From: a virus
DNA: 23,626 nucleotides
Direction: 5' to 3' (one strand)
Virus record (IMG/VR): IMGVR_UViG_3300025131_000438
Location: 1 to 23,626 of that record
A program made the position numbers and the translations under genes. Shown in pieces: positions 6,738-13,590 of the stretch (its first letter is position 1; each line of letters opens with the position of its first letter). The notes under the pieces are model-generated. The model saw nothing but the letters and a program-made list of their open reading frames with translations, was not told where the DNA came from and did not search any database.

Positions 6738-6750
6738 TATGCAGCACCTC
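6730..6750. repeat. 21-bp direct repeat, right copy (gene junction)
   Basis: This is identical to 5769-5789 over 21 bp, at an offset of 961 bp. On the minus strand it holds the C-terminal RGAA and stop of the fibre-like gene, the GAGGTG ribosome site, and the double ATG of the oxygenase-like gene. Recombination between the copies would delete the oxygenase and the 87-residue gene and join the fibre-like gene directly to the collagen-like gene, with every reading frame intact. Confidence 0.9.
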
Positions 6751-7774
6751 TCGATACCAATGACCCATAGAGGCTAGTGCCGTCGTAAATAAAGGACACG
6801 ATGTCTACTGCACCACCCGCTGTAGACAACACTGGCGCAGCACCAGCGGACCACTTGAATATAGCGTTCCAAGTAACAGTTCTGCTACCTGTAACATCCT
6901 GAGTAATTCTTAGCGCAGAAGAACCCACTACAAGGTTTGTAGGGGCAGCAAGTGCTCTATTTCCGCCTATCGCCCAAAGACCTATATTTCCAGAAGCCAT
7001 ATCCCAATTAACCGTAGCTCCATCACTCAAGGTTTGTGTAGCATCACTCGCTGCTGCCACAACCGACGTTCCATCCTGTTTAAACACTGACACCCGGATA
7101 ACACCAGCTAAATCTTTTACCGCATAAAGCCTATCCCCTGCGGCACAGGTATAACTCACGCCACCATTGATGTTCATTGTCGTGGCGTCATAGGTCAGAG
7201 GCCATGCGCCAGAAGGTAGCAGTATCATCTGCTGACCCACATTCATTGTGAGGCTTGTAGCTGTCGTTGTGCCTGTAATGACTACTGTATTGCCGGTAGC
7301 GGCGGTGAGGTCGGTAGCCGTTGCCGAAGCTATGTCAGCACCAGCACTATCTTCGTCCAATCCCGCATACACAGCGGCTCCAGACCCAGCTCCATCTGTA
7401 TACACCATCTTCTTCGTGCCACTAGCTATATTAACTGTTCCTCCAGAACCCTGCTTGATCGTAATGGTCTGGCTTCCTGTAGTGGCATTTTCGATAATCC
7501 ACACCTTGGAAACCGTGTTAGGAGCAAGTGTCAGGGTACGGGTCGCAGTTAGTGAACCGGCTGAAGTGAACTTCAGGTACATCCCCCGCATACCATCTGC
7601 CACTCCATCTGCCATAGTGAAGGTTTCATTGGAATCCGCTGCCACCTGTTCAGTGCCGTAACCAAGACCGTCCGCGATCAATTCGAGATTAGTATTTGTG
7701 CTCGTGCCCCAGGTACCCGACTCCGCCCCGGTTGCAATCTCTTTAAGCCTTAAATTATTTACATAAGTTGCCAT
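6737..7774 (-). CDS. tail-fibre-like virion protein
   Basis: This 345-residue protein begins MATYVNNLRLKEIATGAESG followed by TWGTSTNTNLELIADGLGYG, an N-terminus seen in many fibre-like proteins of uncultured aquatic phages. The rest is low in charge and rich in Ala, Thr, Gly and Ser. It has strand-like repeats (LTLAPNTVSKVWIIENATTG, TITIKQGSGGTVNIASG) and a C-terminal beta region (TWNAIFKWSAGAAPVL, VDIVSFIYDGTSLYGSL). This fits a beta-structured tail fibre or baseplate-like component. It has a clear AAGAGGT ribosome site and follows the 229-residue repeat protein by 16 bp. It ends within the direct repeat that borders the oxygenase cassette. Assignment rests on N-terminal pattern and composition. 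Confidence 0.65.
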   Translation of the reverse strand: MATYVNNLRLKEIATGAESGTWGTSTNTNLELIADGLGYGTEQVAADSNETFTMADGVADGMRGMYLKFTSAGSLTATRTLTLAPNTVSKVWIIENATTGSQTITIKQGSGGTVNIASGTKKMVYTDGAGSGAAVYAGLDEDSAGADIASATATDLTAATGNTVVITGTTTATSLTMNVGQQMILLPSGAWPLTYDATTMNINGGVSYTCAAGDRLYAVKDLAGVIRVSVFKQDGTSVVAAASDATQTLSDGATVNWDMASGNIGLWAIGGNRALAAPTNLVVGSSALRITQDVTGSRTVTWNAIFKWSAGAAPVLSTAGGAVDIVSFIYDGTSLYGSLVSRGAA

Positions 7775-7790
7775 GTTTAAAACCTCTTGT

Positions 7791-8480
7791 TTAAGCCGCT
7801 ATCTCTACCCAATTTGGTGTTTGCGACGGTACTATTTCCATCCATACCTGGACTCCTGATGTCTCTCCTGTTGCATACACTCCGGTTACAAACGCATTAG
7901 TTATATTCGTAACGGTTGGAGTTCCTACACTCCCTGTCGCCAATAAACCAGTTACAGAAACAGTAACTCCTTGTTCCGTAGTTGCCGTTCCTACACTAGC
8001 CGTCCCATATACGCCAGTAACACTCAGCGCACTGTTGGTTATTACGCTAACCGTTCCTAGCCCGGTAGTCGCACTCAAGCCTGTAAGATTGACCGTTCCC
8101 TCTGTTGTGGCAACAACTGACCCAACAGCCGTCGTACCTACAGAACCGGAATTAGAATAGCCCCATGAGCTATCCCCCCAGTCTCCTATTCCCCATCCCT
8201 GGAGATGAACGGTTACCGGAATACTTCCGACTACACTTCCAACCTGTCCTGTTGCCGCTACCCCGGTAACATTAACATTGACATGGTATACCACGGTAAC
8301 GCTTACCGTTCCTACCGATCCTGTTGCCGCTACCCCAGTAACACTGACATTAGCGTCCCCAGTAACGGTGGCTGCTCCAACAGAAGCGGTGCCTACCTGA
8401 CCGGCACTGGTTTCTCCCCAAGCTCCCGCATCCCAAACATCAACGCCCCAGCCTTCAAGGGTGACTGTTACCCCGGCCAT
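7791..8480 (-). CDS. repetitive beta-rich virion protein with internal duplication
   Basis: This 229-residue protein is made of short repeats of the form V.VTGVAATGSVGTVSV, about six to seven copies across the length (for example VNVTGVAATGQVGSV and SVTGLLATGSVGTPTV). A larger unit is also duplicated: VTLEGWGVDVWDAGAWGETS near residue 4 matches VHLQGWGIGDWGDSSWGYSN near residue 90, each followed by (S/A)GxVGTxxVG. Valine, glycine and threonine dominate, and there is no cysteine. This suggests a repetitive beta structure in the tail or a fibre. It sits between two other structural genes. Function beyond that is unknown. Confidence 0.6.
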   Translation of the reverse strand: MAGVTVTLEGWGVDVWDAGAWGETSAGQVGTASVGAATVTGDANVSVTGVAATGSVGTVSVTVVYHVNVNVTGVAATGQVGSVVGSIPVTVHLQGWGIGDWGDSSWGYSNSGSVGTTAVGSVVATTEGTVNLTGLSATTGLGTVSVITNSALSVTGVYGTASVGTATTEQGVTVSVTGLLATGSVGTPTVTNITNAFVTGVYATGETSGVQVWMEIVPSQTPNWVEIAA

Positions 8481-8481
8481 A

Positions 8482-8916
8482 TTAAGCTATCCTGATAATG
8501 GCACTCGTAGAATCACCGGTTGGAAATACAATCGTAAAATCCCCGGAACTTGAAGACTTATCCGATCCAAAATCAAGAATCACTACACTGGGATCTCCAC
8601 TAGCGGTGTCATTAAAGATCATCGCCCCTCGCGCCGTAATGGTAGAACTACTCCACGTAGAATCCCCAAAATCGGTATAAGCGGTGGTGCTGGAACTTGT
8701 AGGCGTAACATTCACTAACGTATTGCCTTTGGCTACATAGGCCGTTCCCGATACTTCATCTGTCGCTGTATACGCTGTAGTCGCCGCAGTAAAAGAGGAA
8801 TTGTTATCGTACATGGCAATATTAAACGTATTGCCGGAACTATTAGTAAAGTCATGAGTAGCAGTCATAAGTTCTACCTTGAAACTGGTACACATAAAGT
8901 TTCCTGTGAAAGCCAT
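8482..8916 (-). CDS. conserved phage structural protein
   Basis: This 144-residue protein starts MAFTGNFMCTSFKVELMTAT and continues through Ser/Thr-rich strand stretches (NTFNIAMYDNNSSFTAATTA, ITARGAMIFNDTASG). It ends with VVILDFGSDKSSSSGDFTIV and AIIRIA. This pattern is shared by a family repeatedly seen in tail regions of uncultured aquatic phages, where it is generally taken as a virion component. The exact place in the particle is unknown. Its stop is one base from the start of the 229-residue gene, and its start is one base from the stop of the 97-residue gene. Confidence 0.6.
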   Translation of the reverse strand: MAFTGNFMCTSFKVELMTATHDFTNSSGNTFNIAMYDNNSSFTAATTAYTATDEVSGTAYVAKGNTLVNVTPTSSSTTAYTDFGDSTWSSSTITARGAMIFNDTASGDPSVVILDFGSDKSSSSGDFTIVFPTGDSTSAIIRIA

Positions 8917-8917
8917 A

Positions 8918-9211
8918 TCATAATCTCCTAATCAAGTCGGCTAATTTGGGTTCCCCGGCATCTAACAAAGCATTATAAACCGTGGTTCTGTCACTTTGAA
9001 TCGCTTGCTTCATATAATGAACAATTACTTGTTCAATTTGCGTCTTGTAGGCTTGTGCCTGTTGCCGGATTACCGGATCTGCTGTAGCCGAAATACCCAC
9101 AATTTTATTTATACATCGTTCGGCCACTTCTTCAGGGGTTTGTCCCCTGTTCTGCGTAGTTACTACGTCCACCTTGAACTCATTACTTATTCCAAGCGCC
9201 GGGGTCCTCAT
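8918..9211 (-). CDS. small conserved helical phage protein
   Basis: This 97-residue, mostly helical protein starts MRTPALGISNEFKVDVVTTQ. The middle (TPEEVAERCINKIVG, PVIRQQAQAYKTQIEQVIVH) and C-terminus (DAGEPKLADLIRRL) look like a helical bundle. Position in the neck and tail gene order, right after the SU10-like adaptor, suggests a small connector or assembly factor. I do not recognise a named domain. It overlaps the adaptor stop codon by 4 bp. Confidence 0.55.
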   Translation of the reverse strand: MRTPALGISNEFKVDVVTTQNRGQTPEEVAERCINKIVGISATADPVIRQQAQAYKTQIEQVIVHYMKQAIQSDRTTVYNALLDAGEPKLADLIRRL

Positions 9212-9858
9212 GTCTTCTCCCTTATAACCATTCCGGTACGATAGTCATCAGTAACTTCTTTCGCCTCACCATATTGTTTCAAAGCTACCAGGGATTCACC
9301 AAATCGTTTTTCGTACTCTTGCATGAGCGTTGGCTCCCCTTTCATATAGACATACGCCTCAATTAAACACCCGTACAACAGGGTTAATTCCGCATTGGTA
9401 CTGAGCCATGTAGTACCCCCGTCCGCTCCTGCGGTGAGACTGTCTGGCCGGTAGTAATAATGCAATTCCACAGCATAACTGCTATCAGGAGTAGGTCCAA
9501 TAATAAAGTTGTTTACATCAAAAACCGCGTAAAAGCGTGGACCCCCCGTAGTAGCCACATCAGGGTTAAAGGCTTGTATAAAGTTAACACTCTTGAAATC
9601 CAGAAAGTTTTTATCACTGCTTGCATCAGTATAGGACAACGAAAAAGGCGCTAAAAAGTCACTGGGCATTGACAGGTACTCGTCTGCACTTGTCAGGTTT
9701 CCCGCAGAATTCTTACGAAACAGACTTAATTGCACCGTCTTCAGGATGCGTTCTTCCGAGGAACGAATAAAAATAGGAAGATTGGTCACAAAAGACGTCT
9801 CCGTATTCTGGGTATAGTCCTGTATCGCTGTTTTCAACTGTGCGTATGTAAAAGCCAT
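9208..9858 (-). CDS. SU10-like head-to-tail adaptor protein
   Basis: The best start is the ATG at 9858 (MAFTYAQLKTAIQDYTQNTE), not the ATG at 9900. The 9858 start shares a base with the stop of the upstream gene in the TAATG arrangement used throughout this genome, whereas the longer form would add 14 unconserved residues and a 43-bp overlap. The resulting 216 residues match the SU10-type phage adaptor family: an N-terminal helix, SFVTNLPIFIRSSEERILKT, SADEYLSMPSDFLAPFSLSY, and a C-terminal helical part (LTLLYGCLIEAYVYMKGEP). Adaptors of this type form a ring below the portal and connect it to the tail nozzle. Confidence 0.78.
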   Translation of the reverse strand: MAFTYAQLKTAIQDYTQNTETSFVTNLPIFIRSSEERILKTVQLSLFRKNSAGNLTSADEYLSMPSDFLAPFSLSYTDASSDKNFLDFKSVNFIQAFNPDVATTGGPRFYAVFDVNNFIIGPTPDSSYAVELHYYYRPDSLTAGADGGTTWLSTNAELTLLYGCLIEAYVYMKGEPTLMQEYEKRFGESLVALKQYGEAKEVTDDYRTGMVIREKT

Positions 9859-10166
9859 TATGTCGTTGTCACCGTTACCTGACCTACCTGCCCAAAACAA
9901 TTCATCGGTTTCCAGAGTCCGTCATCAGCGACATTGGGCACTCCCACATATACCGATAGAACCATGGGCGAATTAGGCCGTGCATCTTTAAGTGCCTGTG
10001 GATCAGTCACATGGCGTCGTGGATCGAGCTGGGGTTGTTTCTTTTCCCACTCATCGGGTCCGACCAATAGCCCCGTCCATTCCAGTTTCATGTCATTAAG
10101 CTTGTACTGGAACCCGGAGCGATCCGAAATACCTAATGCAAACTTTCCTAATGCAAATTTAGCCAT
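9858..10166 (-). CDS. small conserved neck-region protein
   Basis: This 102-residue protein starts MAKFALGKFALGISDRSGFQ. Its middle (LEWTGLLVGPDEWEKKQPQL, then DPRRHVTDPQALKDARP) is typical of a small protein conserved between the two connector genes in uncultured marine phages. The tail end is beta-like (FGQVGQVTVTTT). It lies between the neck protein and the SU10-like adaptor and is joined to both by single-base stop/start overlaps. A structural or assembly role in the neck is inferred from position only. Confidence 0.6.
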   Translation of the reverse strand: MAKFALGKFALGISDRSGFQYKLNDMKLEWTGLLVGPDEWEKKQPQLDPRRHVTDPQALKDARPNSPMVLSVYVGVPNVADDGLWKPMNCFGQVGQVTVTTT

Positions 10167-11053
10167 TAGTTAAACCTCGAATACGACAGACCGGGCTGAA
10201 TAGTAAAGGACGCCCTATCACGGTCTTCCACCGCTGCCCTGTCAAATTCTTCGTCATAAATCGTTTTTAACAATTGTGTACGATCCGGCGCTCGTTTAAT
10301 TGACAGATAATAAGCCAAACCTGCTGCCAAACACGGATAAAACCTAAAAGGCACCTCAAACGTATTGGTATAGGTATCTGCATCCTGAACCCGGGTTAAT
10401 CGGTTAAAAATAATAATATCGGTATTGTTATCTGGAACAGGCCATACTTTTAGCTCCGGCGTAATTAACCTATTCAAAAAGAACTGATCTACGCGTCCTG
10501 TAGTAGTTTTATTGGGAATGGTCAGATAATCATCCCGACTTACCCGGGGTACAGAATAATCAGTGTTGTTCCGCCGTACTACCGTACTTAAAATATCAAT
10601 AGTGCTTTGTACATCGGCAAAATCAACGGCTGCTGTCAGTGTAGTCGTAGCACCGCTGCTTCCACCGGTTAAGGTATCAGCAGTAGTAAAGAGTCCTACC
10701 GGAATGGTAATAGCGAATGAAGTAGCAGAGGGTAGGTTTGTTATAGAACAGGTAGCTGCGCTGACACTCCCGGTAATGGTTTCACCAACTGAAAATGCAC
10801 CAGAAGCCCCTACCGTCATGGTCAGGGTTCCACCGGGATATACCCTGATCCCTGAAGCCGTCGTGATACTGGTTTGTTCAATCGTCCACTGGTTTAAGCC
10901 CCGATTCGCCCATTCCGCCAATAATAGATTCAACGAGCGTTTTGCCGTTTTCAGGTCATAACCGGTCCTGACCTCAAGGCCACACCGTTCAAACGCTTCT
11001 TCGATGTAATCCGCGACATCTAAGTCAAAATCAGTGGAACTGGACGTTGCCAT
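10166..11053 (-). CDS. P22 gp4/T7 gp11-like neck (head-tail connector) protein with inserted module
   Basis: In this 295-residue protein, residues 1-68 form the helical N-terminal part of the connector (DVADYIEEAFERCGLEVRTG, then KTAKRSLNLLLAEWANRGLN). Residues about 150-295 give the conserved remainder (STIDILSTVVRRNNTDYSVP, VSRDDYLTIPNKTTTGRVDQ, LKVWPVPDN, FRFYPCLAAGLAYYLSIKRA). Residues about 69-146 are an insert with two related copies: FSVGETITGSVSAAT (87-101) and FTTADTLTGGSSGAT (122-136). The core family binds the portal and extends the DNA channel. The insert probably makes an exposed beta module on the neck. The assignment of the core is good; the role of the insert is unknown. Confidence 0.75.
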   Translation of the reverse strand: MATSSSTDFDLDVADYIEEAFERCGLEVRTGYDLKTAKRSLNLLLAEWANRGLNQWTIEQTSITTASGIRVYPGGTLTMTVGASGAFSVGETITGSVSAATCSITNLPSATSFAITIPVGLFTTADTLTGGSSGATTTLTAAVDFADVQSTIDILSTVVRRNNTDYSVPRVSRDDYLTIPNKTTTGRVDQFFLNRLITPELKVWPVPDNNTDIIIFNRLTRVQDADTYTNTFEVPFRFYPCLAAGLAYYLSIKRAPDRTQLLKTIYDEEFDRAAVEDRDRASFTIQPGLSYSRFN

Positions 11054-11398
11054 TTAACCACCCCTTCTTCCTGCGCCCCCGCCTCCACGCATTCGTACAG
11101 GGGATTTTCCTTGAGGAACACTTTGTCCCATGGCTAATCGCTTGTGCTGGGGGGTGAGTTCTGGATTACGGGAACGCTTTTTTGTAGCAGCTCCTGCTGC
11201 ACCAAGATGTACCGCCCGTTTACTGCGACTTCCTTTATCCATAGTTCCAACAGCCGAATAAGCACGTTTTCCCATGGCTTTCTCGGTGCCTTTACTCTCG
11301 TCCCGACGGGATTTGAGACTTTGGCTTTTACTTCCCCGGTTTCGTTCTCCCAGCGACTCATCCAGCCGTGCGTTATAGCCTTGCTTTTTACGTGCCAT
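11054..11398 (-). CDS. small, very basic phage protein
   Basis: This 114-residue protein begins MARKKQGYNARLDESLGERN and is loaded with Arg, Lys, Gly and Ser throughout. It ends in a glycine/arginine tail (MRGGGGAGRRGG). The N-terminal pattern (ARLDESLG, SLKSRRDES) occurs in a family of small proteins near neck genes in uncultured aquatic phages. High basicity suggests contact with DNA or with an acidic partner in the head, but that is inference. It overlaps the stop of the 184-residue gene by 11 bp and abuts the start of the neck gene. Confidence 0.6.
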   Translation of the reverse strand: MARKKQGYNARLDESLGERNRGSKSQSLKSRRDESKGTEKAMGKRAYSAVGTMDKGSRSKRAVHLGAAGAATKKRSRNPELTPQHKRLAMGQSVPQGKSPVRMRGGGGAGRRGG

Positions 11399-11942
11399 TT
11401 TTTAATCTCCGGTAATAAGATTCACGAGTTTTATAGATATCTTCCCCATTAAACCTTTCAAGGTGCTTATCATAATACTCAGTGTCTTTAAGCTTCTGTG
11501 AAGCTTCATGCAGCTTACTCAAGCGTTGAACAAAAATCAGGGCATAGGGATCGCCTGTTTTTGATATAAATTCAACGTCGTACACTTCCCCATATTCAAT
11601 ATCATCTGGATGAACTCCCATTAACCAGATGTCCTTATCAATGAAGATCCCTTCTGCAATCGCGCCGTTCAACCCTTCTAAATAATAATGAAACTCTTCT
11701 GCCTCTTTAAACACAAGATCCACTACAATTACTATGTCAAAGCGGTCATCAAACGTGGAAATAATAGTAGTAAGGTCCTGAAAGCCGGGAGAATCCTTAA
11801 ACCCAATTCCTACCGTTTTCTCCGCCCAAGCAGCCTTTGCATAAGGACACGGCGGCATATTGGAAAAATTAGGATTAACTTGCTCCAGTGCCACGGAGGA
11901 CCACTGCCTTATCTCTTTGCGTATTGCCTCTTCCTTATTCAT
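11388..11942 (-). CDS. conserved phage protein with NMPPCPYAKAAW motif
   Basis: This 184-residue soluble alpha/beta protein starts MNKEEAIRKEIRQWSSVALE. Residues about 27-43 read SNMPPCPYAKAAWAEKT, a Pro/Cys-containing motif I have seen in uncharacterised proteins of marine phages. The middle has strands (FDIVIVVDLVF, IFIDKDIWLMGVHPDD). The end is a charged helix rich in Tyr, Glu and Arg. It stands out among the surrounding virion genes because it is charged and globular like an enzyme or assembly factor rather than Ala/Thr/Gly-rich. No catalytic family can be named. Confidence 0.55.
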   Translation of the reverse strand: MNKEEAIRKEIRQWSSVALEQVNPNFSNMPPCPYAKAAWAEKTVGIGFKDSPGFQDLTTIISTFDDRFDIVIVVDLVFKEAEEFHYYLEGLNGAIAEGIFIDKDIWLMGVHPDDIEYGEVYDVEFISKTGDPYALIFVQRLSKLHEASQKLKDTEYYDKHLERFNGEDIYKTRESYYRRLKNGT

Positions 11943-11947
11943 CTACC

Positions 11948-12571
11948 TTAGTTATAAAACACAGTAAAGGCGGTTACGTCAGTGGTCGTAAAGTTCACAT
12001 ACGCGCCATCACTACACAAAACCCCCTCATCTGGAATATCCGGATAATCGGCGGTGCTGGCAGTGCCCGAGGTCATAAGCTGCATAACCGTCGTGCCATT
12101 AGAGGCTCCGTTTTTAAAGTCCAGAACTCCTGCCGCAGCACTATTAACAAAGTAGATGCCCCGTAAACGAGTACGTCCTGCAAACACTACCTGATTGACC
12201 GTAGTTCCCGAACCCACTGTTACTGACCCACTCGTAGCACCATCAACAGCTACTTGTGTGACTGTCTTAAAGAGAGCTGTAGTTGAAACCGTGGCACTTA
12301 CTCCAGGTCCTGCTATGGCTTCGGTAACCGCCGTACCGTCTGTAGCCGTGCCTGTAACCGTAAAAGTTTTGCCTGTTTCACTCGCTCCACCAGAAGTAAT
12401 AGTGACGTTTCGAGCGGGAACCAGCGTAGCAACCCCCGCAGTTGCCAAAGCGCCGTTAATAGTCAAATCACCTGCGCCCCCCGGTGTCTGGGTCGTACAT
12501 ATTCCGTTAGGATCAGCCGCTGCTAAATCACCAGGAACGATATAGGTCGAAAAAGTATCTGAACCTGCCAT
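11948..12571 (-). CDS. beta-rich virion protein
   Basis: This 207-residue protein starts MAGSDTFSTYIVPGDLAAAD. It is rich in Thr, Ala, Gly and Val with repeated strand-like stretches (DLTINGALATAGVATLVPAR, VTITSGGASETGKTFTVTGT, SVTVGSGTTVNQVVFAGRTR). The C-terminal region (LRGIYFVNSAAAGVLDFKNG) resembles a class of small phage head or tail surface proteins. It follows the Lys/Ala/Pro mini-gene, whose last codons supply an AAGGAG ribosome site. A decoration or tail-surface role is inferred from composition and position. Confidence 0.55.
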   Translation of the reverse strand: MAGSDTFSTYIVPGDLAAADPNGICTTQTPGGAGDLTINGALATAGVATLVPARNVTITSGGASETGKTFTVTGTATDGTAVTEAIAGPGVSATVSTTALFKTVTQVAVDGATSGSVTVGSGTTVNQVVFAGRTRLRGIYFVNSAAAGVLDFKNGASNGTTVMQLMTSGTASTADYPDIPDEGVLCSDGAYVNFTTTDVTAFTVFYN

Positions 12572-12574
12572 AAC

Positions 12575-12721
12575 TTACTCCTTGATTTCACCACGTAAAA
12601 CCATTGCTTTATAAGCAGCACTATTAGGCGGAGGTAAGGTCCCGGTTGCTTTCTTAGGAGCCGCTTTCTTAGGAGCCGCTTTCTTAGGAGCCGCTTTCTT
12701 AGGAGCCTTTTTAGTCGCCAT
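12575..12721 (-). CDS. Lys/Ala/Pro-repeat mini-protein (histone-H1-tail-like)
   Basis: A 48-residue frame runs from the ATG at 12721 (sharing a base with the upstream TAA) to the TAA at 12577-12575. After MATKK come four copies of the pentad APKKA. A short tail rich in proline and small residues follows (TGTLPPPNSAAYKAMVLRGE). The lysine/alanine/proline pentad looks like the C-terminal tail of histone H1 and bacterial H1-like proteins, which bind DNA without sequence preference. Its last codons, AAG GAG TAA, provide the ribosome site of the next gene. DNA-binding is inferred from composition only. Confidence 0.7.
   Translation of the reverse strand: MATKKAPKKAAPKKAAPKKAAPKKATGTLPPPNSAAYKAMVLRGEIKE
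12647..12706. repeat. four tandem 15-bp repeats in the mini-protein gene
   Basis: Four head-to-tail units of the coding-strand sequence GCTCCTAAGAAAGCG span 60 bp, identical except for the last base of the fourth copy (GCA). Each encodes APKKA. Near-perfect nucleotide identity, including third positions, shows recent expansion by slippage or unequal recombination. Confidence 0.9.
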
Positions 12722-13467
12722 TAGTAGGTAACCCCACGATCAACCGCAGCCATTATGTAATCAACACTCATGCTCTTAGTACCCGTAGCATCCCCTGACA
12801 CTTCGACAGCAGCCGGGGTCATCAAGCTAGTGGGAATATTAGTGGTATGCGTACCAACCAACTGTCGGTTGTAATAAAACTGAACCGTATCAGTAGTTGT
12901 ACCTTTAGTGCCAATAAACCCTACAGTGACATAAGTGTCATCAGTCAGGTTATAAGCAGCAGCAAGTTCTGTCTCTGTCTCTGTGTCAGATGCTTCTGTG
13001 ATTAATCGAGTTAGAGACGAACCATCGTCTAACTGAAAACCTATCCGGTTTGAAGCAGTAAAAGCAGCTTCAGGATTAGTAGCAAAATTTTCACAAAGCC
13101 CTATCCAAATATCCATCTGCCCCACACCAGAACCGGATGTAGAAGAAGCAAAGAACCGGGCTTCAAAAAAGAGTTTTTCTCCAGCAGTCGAGGGCAACTG
13201 AAATATCTCATTACCCTGAATCGAAGCACCGTCATTATCAGTAGTAGCTTGCGAAGTAAGAGCAAGAACACCTGTAGCCGTATCAGCCGAGAGAGCAGCG
13301 GTAGCACTGGTGTCTTTTACCACCGTCCAGTCATTGGTAGCATCTAGAAGTATACCGGTGAAGTCATCGTACAAAACCGACTGATCAGGCCAAACCCCAA
13401 CTTGGAGGTTTTCAAGCCCTTTACGGGCAGCGGAATAAAGAATTGGACCTTTAAAATGAGTAGCCAT
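12721..13467 (-). CDS. lectin-like beta-sandwich virion protein
   Basis: This 248-residue protein starts MATHFKGPILYSAARKGLEN and continues VGVWPDQSVLYDDFTGILLD. The remainder alternates beta strands with polar loops (KLFFEARFFASSTSGSGVGQ, MDIWIGLCENFA, YVTVGFIGTKGTTTDTVQFY) in a way that suggests a concanavalin-like jelly roll. Similar proteins occur just downstream of the capsid gene in uncultured phages, so a head decoration or fibre role is plausible. It has a good AGGAG ribosome site (about 13476-13480) and is the first gene after the capsid terminator and candidate promoter, so it probably heads the tail transcription unit. Confidence 0.62.
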   Translation of the reverse strand: MATHFKGPILYSAARKGLENLQVGVWPDQSVLYDDFTGILLDATNDWTVVKDTSATAALSADTATGVLALTSQATTDNDGASIQGNEIFQLPSTAGEKLFFEARFFASSTSGSGVGQMDIWIGLCENFATNPEAAFTASNRIGFQLDDGSSLTRLITEASDTETETELAAAYNLTDDTYVTVGFIGTKGTTTDTVQFYYNRQLVGTHTTNIPTSLMTPAAVEVSGDATGTKSMSVDYIMAAVDRGVTY

Positions 13468-13494
13468 GTAAGCGTCTCCTGTCGTGGCTAGTGT

Positions 13495-13513
13495 CTATCT
13501 CGGGATGAGATAG
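13495..13513 (-). promoter_or_regulatory. 5' untranslated hairpin upstream of the tail operon
   Basis: A perfect 7-bp inverted repeat, CTATCTC and GAGATAG, flanks a 5-base loop. It lies about 9 bases downstream of the predicted transcription start and about 15 bases upstream of the ribosome site of the 248-residue gene. It lacks a U-run, so it is not a terminator. A 5' stem can protect an mRNA from decay or serve as a processing site. Role inferred. Confidence 0.45.
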
Positions 13514-13528
13514 TCAGGTAACAAGATC

Positions 13529-13557
13529 AGTATACCCAAATAAAAAAAGGGCGACAA
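13529..13557 (-). promoter_or_regulatory. candidate sigma-70 promoter overlapping the capsid terminator
   Basis: On the minus strand, TTGTCG (13557-13552, 4 of 6 matches to TTGACA) is followed after exactly 17 bases by TATACT (13534-13529, 5 of 6 to TATAAT). The predicted start is near 13522. The -35 box lies in the terminator loop and stem, and the spacer contains the T-run. It would restart transcription for the connector and tail genes. Found by eye, so it could be chance in an AT-rich stretch. Confidence 0.4.
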
Positions 13558-13575
13558 GAATGCCGCCCTTTTCTT
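13541..13575 (-). terminator. rho-independent terminator after the major capsid gene
   Basis: On the minus strand, the stem AAAAGGGCG pairs with CGCCCTTTT (13572-13564 with 13553-13545) around a 10-base loop. The T-run continues beyond the stem (seven T's in all, 13548-13542). It begins about 20 bases after the capsid stop codon. The orientation matches all genes here. It likely ends or attenuates the head transcript and protects its 3' end. Confidence 0.85.
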
Positions 13576-13590
13576 AATACATTGCTGTAT

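Noticed and set aside
9859-9900. Upstream start giving the adaptor 14 extra residues
   Set aside because: It would overlap the previous gene by 43 bp, while the ATG at 9858 forms the TAATG junction used elsewhere and starts at the conserved MAFTYAQ residues.
11388-11942. Assignment of the NMPPCPYA protein to a redox or metal enzyme
   Set aside because: A single cysteine in a Pro-rich motif is not enough; no second ligand or CxxC pair is visible.
12647-12706. CRISPR-like array
   Set aside because: The 15-bp units are head to tail without spacers and encode a regular peptide repeat.
13495-13513. Second terminator downstream of the capsid gene
   Set aside because: The hairpin is perfect but short and has no T-run on either side, so it is better viewed as a 5' untranslated stem.
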